NCBI GenBank assembly: GCA_030044325.1 | Contig: JASHWA010000110.1 | Span: 1-9,848 of the forward strand | Direction of reading: 5' to 3' | DNA: 9,848 nt | Source of the DNA: Bryobacteraceae bacterium | GTDB taxonomy: Bacteria; Acidobacteriota; Terriglobia; Bryobacterales; Bryobacteraceae | Shown here: positions 7,615 through 9,848 of the stretch, piece by piece | How positions within the stretch are numbered: position 1 is the stretch's first letter | Layout: each line of letters begins with the position of its first letter | Program-made: the position numbers and the translations under genes | The notes under the pieces: model-generated | Told to the model about the DNA's origin: nothing | The model's database searches: none | The model's input: only the letters and a program-made list of their open reading frames with translations

Positions 7615-7720
7615 CTCGAAAAAGGCGCCGTCGCACGATGGCTCGCGCGGATTGAGGCGCGACAGTCATGGAGCGCGTTGATTGCCGCGAGGATAGGGAC
7701 GCGGTGTCCCCTTTTTCGAG
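7615..7720. repeat. 106-bp element bounded by perfect 11-bp inverted repeats
   Basis: CTCGAAAAAGG (7615-7625) and CCTTTTTCGAG (7710-7720) are exact inverted copies. Between them, CTCGCG (7642-7647) pairs with CGCGAG (7686-7691), giving a nested structure, and a small terminator-like hairpin occupies 7696-7716. The element fills nearly all of the 124-bp gap between the TPR stop and the next start. No clear target duplication flanks it: TGAC occurs near both ends (7610-7613 and 7727-7730) but not adjacent to them. A small non-autonomous palindromic element and a regulatory RNA structure are both possible. Confidence 0.6.
7696..7716 (+). terminator. Possible intrinsic terminator after the TPR gene
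   Basis: GGGAC (7696-7700) pairs with GTCCC (7706-7710) around GCGGT, followed by C and five Ts (7712-7716). The stem is short but GC-rich and the T-run follows in the right position. It would end the TPR transcript about 100 bases after its stop and separate it from the exported pair. In the larger fold the same T-run pairs with AAAAA at 7619-7623, so the two structures compete. Confidence 0.45.
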
Positions 7721-7733
7721 CAACGGTGACAGG

Positions 7734-8153
7734 ATGCTGTATTCGCTGATCATCTTATTGGCGCTCGGCGCCTCTACGCTCGACCTCAAGACCATTCGCG
7801 ACGAGCCCAATCCCGAGCGCCGCAGCGAGCTGGCGCTTGAAAACGCCAACGACGCGATCGATGAAGCCGAGGACGCCTACAAAGCCGGCGAAAGCGCGAA
7901 AATGCAGGTCGCGCTCACCGCCGTCGCCGATTCGGTGGATCTCGCCTATGAATCGCTTTCGGCGAGCGTCAAAAATCCGCGCCACGACAAAGGATTCAAG
8001 AAAGCTGAACAGCGCACGCGCGAGCTGCTCCGCCGCCTGAACGGTTTTCGCCAGATGGTCGATTACACGGACCAGCCGCAAATCGATAAAATCCGCGACC
8101 GGGTGGCCGCGGTGAATGATAATCTGCTGAATGGGATCATGAAAAAGAAATAG
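7734..8153 (+). CDS. Small exported helical protein, first of a paralogous pair
   Basis: I recognise no characterised family. With the start at 7734 the product has 139 residues. Residues 1-14 (MLYSLIILLALGAS) are hydrophobic and look like a signal peptide, though without a basic start. The rest is charged and helix-forming: TIRDEPNPERRSELALENA (20-38), an Asp/Glu-rich helix to about 75, and a basic stretch KNPRHDKGFKKAEQRTREL (80-98), ending in KKK. An upstream ATG at 7668 would add 22 residues, but that extension runs through the inverted-repeat element and buries the signal peptide; GGTGA lies four bases before 7734, so I prefer 7734. The next gene starts eight bases after the stop and resembles this one around the EPN motif. 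Likely an envelope or periplasmic protein; function unknown. Confidence 0.75.
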   Translation: MLYSLIILLALGASTLDLKTIRDEPNPERRSELALENANDAIDEAEDAYKAGESAKMQVALTAVADSVDLAYESLSASVKNPRHDKGFKKAEQRTRELLRRLNGFRQMVDYTDQPQIDKIRDRVAAVNDNLLNGIMKKK

Positions 8154-8161
8154 AGGTTGTT

Positions 8162-8803
8162 ATGCGAATTTCCGCGATCTTATTCGTCATTGTCTGCGCG
8201 CTTCCCGCTTGCGCGCAGGACCGCGATTTCCTCACCAGCGACGAAGCCGACCAGATCCGCGACATTCAGGAGCCCAACGCCCGCATCAAGCTCTACATCC
8301 ATTTCGCGCGCCAGCGCCTGGACCAGGTGGATCAGCTTCTTTCCAAGGACAAGCCCGGCCGCAGCGCAATGATTCACGATCTGCTCGAAGACTACGGAAA
8401 TATCATCGACGCCATCGACACCGTGGCCGACGATGCGCTGCATCGCAAAATGGACATCAAGCCCGGAATGAACGCACTCGTCTCGGCCGAAAGAGAGATG
8501 CTCGAAAAACTTCAGAAGATCAACACGTCGCAGCCCAAGGACGTGGCGCGCTACGATTTCGTGCTGACAAATGCGCTCGATACCACCCAGGACAGCTACG
8601 ATCTGTCGCGCCAGGACGTGGGCGAGCGCGCCGCCGAGGTCGCGGAGCACGATAAAAAGGAGAAAGCCGAGCGCGAGGCTCTGATGACCCCGGACGAGAA
8701 AAAGGACGCGGCCAAAAAAGACACCCAGCAGGTGAACAAGAAAAAAGCGCCTACGCTGCTGCGCCCCACCGACCCTCCGATCGATAAGAAGCAGCCGCAG
8801 TAA
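8162..8803 (+). CDS. Exported helical protein with Lys-rich tail, second of a paralogous pair
   Basis: The 213-residue product has a signal peptide (MRISAILFVIVCALPACA, 1-18, with Q19 next). C17 sits in LPAC, a poor lipobox because of the proline, so cleavage after A18 is more likely than lipid attachment. The mature part is helical and acidic: DFLTSDEADQIRDIQEPNAR (22-41), LYIHFARQRLDQVDQLL (44-60), GRSAMIHDLLEDYGNIIDAI (66-85), and RYDFVLTNALDTTQDSYDLS (130-149). Residues 160-213 form a Lys/Glu-rich, low-complexity tail with PTLLRPTDPP (197-206). I know similar proteins as conserved hypotheticals of Acidobacteriota, without a function. GAGG lies five bases before the ATG, eight bases after the previous stop, so the two genes form an operon. 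The shared EPN-x-R block and helix pattern suggest duplication. Confidence 0.85.
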   Translation: MRISAILFVIVCALPACAQDRDFLTSDEADQIRDIQEPNARIKLYIHFARQRLDQVDQLLSKDKPGRSAMIHDLLEDYGNIIDAIDTVADDALHRKMDIKPGMNALVSAEREMLEKLQKINTSQPKDVARYDFVLTNALDTTQDSYDLSRQDVGERAAEVAEHDKKEKAEREALMTPDEKKDAAKKDTQQVNKKKAPTLLRPTDPPIDKKQPQ

Positions 8804-8825
8804 GCGTTCGCGATTGTGCCGCAGT

Positions 8826-8845
8826 GTTGCGCAACGTCATACACT
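8826..8845 (+). promoter_or_regulatory. Candidate -10 box and palindrome upstream of the DinB-fold gene
   Basis: TACACT (8840-8845; four of six to TATAAT) ends six bases before the ATG at 8852, the spacing of a leaderless transcript. A perfect 10-bp palindrome, GTTGCGCAAC, sits just upstream at 8826-8835 and could be a regulator site. No -35 box is convincing: TTGTGC at 8814-8819 would need a 20-base spacer. Confidence 0.3.
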
Positions 8846-8851
8846 GAATTC

Positions 8852-9316
8852 ATGACCGATCGCGAACTATTCCGTCACACCATCGCCACCCTCGCCTATC
8901 GCGGCGGAAAAACGCTGCGCGATGCGCCGGATGGATTCGCCGGTTTCGATGGAACGGGAAAGACGCCCGTTCAACTGCTCGCCCACCTCGGCGACCTGTT
9001 CGATTGGACGCTGCGCATGATGCGCGGCTCGCGCGAATGGCGCGTCTCCCAGCCGCAGGGCTGGGAGCACGAATCGCGCCGGTTCTACGACGGCCTCGCC
9101 GCCATCGATCTCGTGCTCGCGTCGGATGAACCGCTTGAGGCGCCCCTCGAACGCCTGTTGCAAGGTCCCATCGCCGACGCGCTGACGCACGTGGGCCAGC
9201 TCGCCATGATGCGCCGCATGGCCGGCGCGCCGATCGGCGCCGAGAATTATTACATCGCCCAGATCGAGGCTGGCCGCGTGGGCCCGGACCAGGTCTCGGC
9301 CGCCAAAAAGTCCTGA
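8852..9316 (+). CDS. DinB-fold (DinB/YfiT-like) protein
   Basis: The 154-residue product has the length and motif order of the DinB-like four-helix bundle, a family that usually binds a divalent metal and includes thiol-dependent transferases. Visible are a first helix (MTDRELFRHTIATLAYRGGK), PVQLLAHLGDLFDWTLRMM (39-57) with H45, and DALTHVGQLAMMRRMAG (109-125) with H113, followed by ENYYIAQIEAGRVGP (131-145). Classical members carry a further histidine four residues after the one at 113, but here position 117 is leucine, so the metal site is incomplete or differently built. An ATG at 8816 would add twelve residues (PQCCATSYTEF type) that do not fit the family, so 8852 is chosen. There is no Shine-Dalgarno sequence and no signal peptide. 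The gene stands alone, 48 bases after the exported pair. Confidence 0.8.
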   Translation: MTDRELFRHTIATLAYRGGKTLRDAPDGFAGFDGTGKTPVQLLAHLGDLFDWTLRMMRGSREWRVSQPQGWEHESRRFYDGLAAIDLVLASDEPLEAPLERLLQGPIADALTHVGQLAMMRRMAGAPIGAENYYIAQIEAGRVGPDQVSAAKKS

Positions 9317-9385
9317 CGTTTGGCGCGTCCGCCGCACACCCCCGATTTCGCACTGGTGGACCGTCCCGGTCATTTCTTTAGGCGT

Positions 9386-9490
9386 TGTGGGGCAGGTTTC
9401 AACCTGCGCGCCGATTTCAGTCGGCTCACTCTCCGGCAGCAACGCGCGGGGCGGATTTAAAAATCCGCGCAGGCTGAAGCCCGCCCCACA
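9386..9490. repeat. Multi-hairpin palindromic element A
   Basis: TGTGGGGC (9386-9393) and GCCCCACA (9483-9490) are perfect inverted ends, extending to 10 of 11. Inside lie GCAGGTT-TC-AACCTGC (9392-9407, perfect 7-bp stem), CCGA/TCGG (9411-9424, weak), GCGGATTT-AA-AAATCCGC (9451-9468, perfect 8-bp stem) and GCAGGCT-GA-AGCCCGC (9469-9484, six of seven). This resembles GTGGGGCAGG...GCCCCAC intergenic repeats that I recall from Acidobacteriota and other large soil genomes. It may fold as a cruciform or as a multi-branched RNA. Confidence 0.75.
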
Positions 9491-9494
9491 CTGC

Positions 9495-9539
9495 GCTGTG
9501 CGAATAACGGGCACAGCCCAATGGTGTCCTGGGTTATTC
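9495..9539. repeat. Interleaved alternative hairpins between elements A and B
   Basis: GCTGTGC (9495-9501) pairs perfectly with GCACAGC (9511-9517), leaving GAATAAC (9502-9508) in its loop. GAATAAC in turn pairs perfectly with GTTATTC (9533-9539). Both can form together only as a pseudoknot; otherwise they are alternatives. The segment starts five bases after element A and ends eight bases before element B. Confidence 0.5.
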
Positions 9540-9546
9540 ATCGGCT

Positions 9547-9636
9547 GGGACGGCGGACTCACAGTCCGCGCGGGACTTGAGTTCCGCTCGAGACCAGCGG
9601 CGCTAAAGCGCCGCGCGGAGTGAACTCCGCCGTCCC
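9547..9636. repeat. Multi-hairpin palindromic element B
   Basis: GGGACGGCGGA (9547-9557) and TCCGCCGTCCC (9626-9636) are perfect 11-bp inverted ends. Four hairpins follow inside: GCGGACT-CAC-AGTCCGC (9553-9569), GCGGGACT-TG-AGTTCCGC (9570-9587, one G/T pair), GCGGCGCT-AA-AGCGCCGC (9597-9614, perfect 8 bp) and GCGGAGT-GA-ACTCCGC (9615-9630, perfect 7 bp). Order, stem length and loops (AA in hairpin 3, GA in hairpin 4) match element A although the stem sequences differ. Confidence 0.78.
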
Positions 9637-9679
9637 TCTGCGTGCTGAATTATTGGACGAATTTCGTAGATCGCACAAG

Positions 9680-9714
9680 AAAAAACCGTGACCCGAACCG
9701 AGGTTCGGGTCACG
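9680..9714 (-). terminator. Intrinsic terminator of the Gly/Arg-tail gene
   Basis: CGTGACCCGAAC (9687-9698) and GTTCGGGTCACG (9703-9714) form a perfect 12-bp stem with a four-base loop. On the minus strand the stem is followed after one G by six Ts (complement of 9680-9685), a textbook rho-independent terminator. It begins 19 bases after the stop codon of the gene entering from the right, and there is no T-run on the plus-strand side. Confidence 0.9.
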
Positions 9715-9733
9715 TAATCGAACTTAGATTGTG

Positions 9734-9848
9734 TTAGCGTCCTTTTCGGCCGCCACCACCGCCGGCCGGATGACCGCCGCCACCGGCAGGACGACCGCCG
9801 CCGCCAGCTCGACCACCGCCACCGGCAGGACGACCGCCGCCGCCAGCA
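9734..9848 (-). CDS. C-terminal Gly/Arg-rich tail of a protein cut by the window edge
   Basis: Reading leftward from the edge, an open frame ends at TAA (9736-9734) and encodes repeated units AGGGGRPAGGGGR and AGGGGHPAGGGGGRKGR, 37 residues in all. The end is followed by a strong terminator in the same direction, which supports a real gene end. Gly/Arg tails of this kind occur on bacterial RNA-binding proteins such as DEAD-box helicases and RRM proteins, where they bind RNA without sequence preference; which of these applies cannot be decided because the folded domain lies outside the window. The opposite strand reads as a Pro-rich frame with no start or support. Confidence 0.75.
   Translation of the reverse strand, partial: AGGGGRPAGGGGRAGGGGRPAGGGGHPAGGGGGRKGR
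9779..9847. repeat. 39-bp-period coding repeat in the Gly/Arg tail
   Basis: The 30 bases at 9779-9808 recur exactly at 9818-9847, a period of 39 bases or 13 codons. Base-perfect identity, not only conserved residues, points to recent duplication or slippage within the tail, so its length probably varies between strains. Confidence 0.8.

Larger units (their letters stand above)
9317..9733. other. Gene-free interval rich in palindromes
   Basis: No credible gene lies here on either strand; open frames through it translate palindromic repeats. Positions 9317-9385 show nothing notable. Two multi-hairpin elements (9386-9490 and 9547-9636), a third hairpin region between them (9495-9539), and a leftward terminator (9680-9714) account for most of the remainder. 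Positions 9637-9679 and 9715-9733 show nothing I can identify. Confidence 0.75.

Noticed and set aside
7609..7749. 46-codon frame starting at an ATG that overlaps the TPR stop (TAATG)
   Set aside because: Its sequence is almost entirely the 106-bp inverted-repeat element, the Shine-Dalgarno is weak and it ends inside the next gene in another frame. The TAATG is likely chance.
6374..7849. Minus-strand open frame of 491 residues opposite the TPR gene
   Set aside because: It mirrors the TPR codons, shows no domain or ribosome binding site, and runs through the inverted-repeat element and into the next gene.
9387..9623. Plus-strand 78-residue frame across the palindromes, and the overlapping minus-strand frame ending upstream of 9562
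   Set aside because: Both translate the palindromic elements (AGFSLRGFLNP-like peptides are typical repeat artefacts) and have no support.
9386..9636. tRNA or other known structured RNA gene
   Set aside because: The stems are DNA-palindromic with two- or three-base loops and show no tRNA arm layout, T-loop sequence or CCA end.

Overview
The window is GC-rich bacterial chromosome, most likely from an Acidobacteriota member (or a close relative in soil-type phyla). The evidence is indirect: a VPS10/BNR-type secreted protein opening with a RLIGPYRGGRV block, a secreted protein of a DFLTSDEADQIR type that I associate with Acidobacteriota, C-terminal Gly/Arg repeats, and intergenic multi-hairpin palindromes of the GCAGGTTTCAACCTGC kind. 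No ribosomal RNA, tRNA, transposase or CRISPR array is visible.

Layout. Positions 1-307 hold the start of a secreted BNR/sortilin-like protein on the minus strand, cut by the window edge. A 72-bp divergent spacer follows. Next is a tight plus-strand operon: a cytoplasmic GH63-type glucosidase (380-2995), the primosomal helicase PriA (2995-5403, overlapping by one base as TAATG) and a two-domain GNAT acetyltransferase (5404-6186, zero gap). Directly after that operon lies a 7-bp-period repeat region (6187-6379) that switches from G/T-rich to C/A-rich and can fold back on itself. Then come a secreted TPR protein (6401-7609), a 106-bp element bounded by perfect 11-bp inverted repeats (7615-7720), and two adjacent genes for small exported helical proteins (7734-8153 and 8162-8803) that look like distant paralogues. 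A separate DinB-fold gene follows (8852-9316).

Positions 9317-9733 carry no gene. They hold two multi-hairpin palindromic elements (9386-9490 and 9547-9636) with a third hairpin region between them, then a strong intrinsic terminator reading leftward. That terminator serves a minus-strand gene entering from the right edge, of which only a Gly/Arg-rich C-terminal tail (9734-9848) is in view.

Functionally, the first operon joins sugar hydrolysis, replication restart and acetylation with no obvious common pathway; tight spacing suggests co-expression, not a shared biochemical role. The TPR protein and the exported pair probably act in the cell envelope. Genes opening a transcription unit (GH63, TPR, DinB) lack a Shine-Dalgarno sequence and have a TANNNT hexamer 6-12 bases before the ATG, while priA and the second small exported gene have clear ribosome binding sites. 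The least explained parts are the structured intergenic elements and the exported paralogue pair. I see no convincing defence system, biosynthetic cluster or mobile element with its own enzyme.
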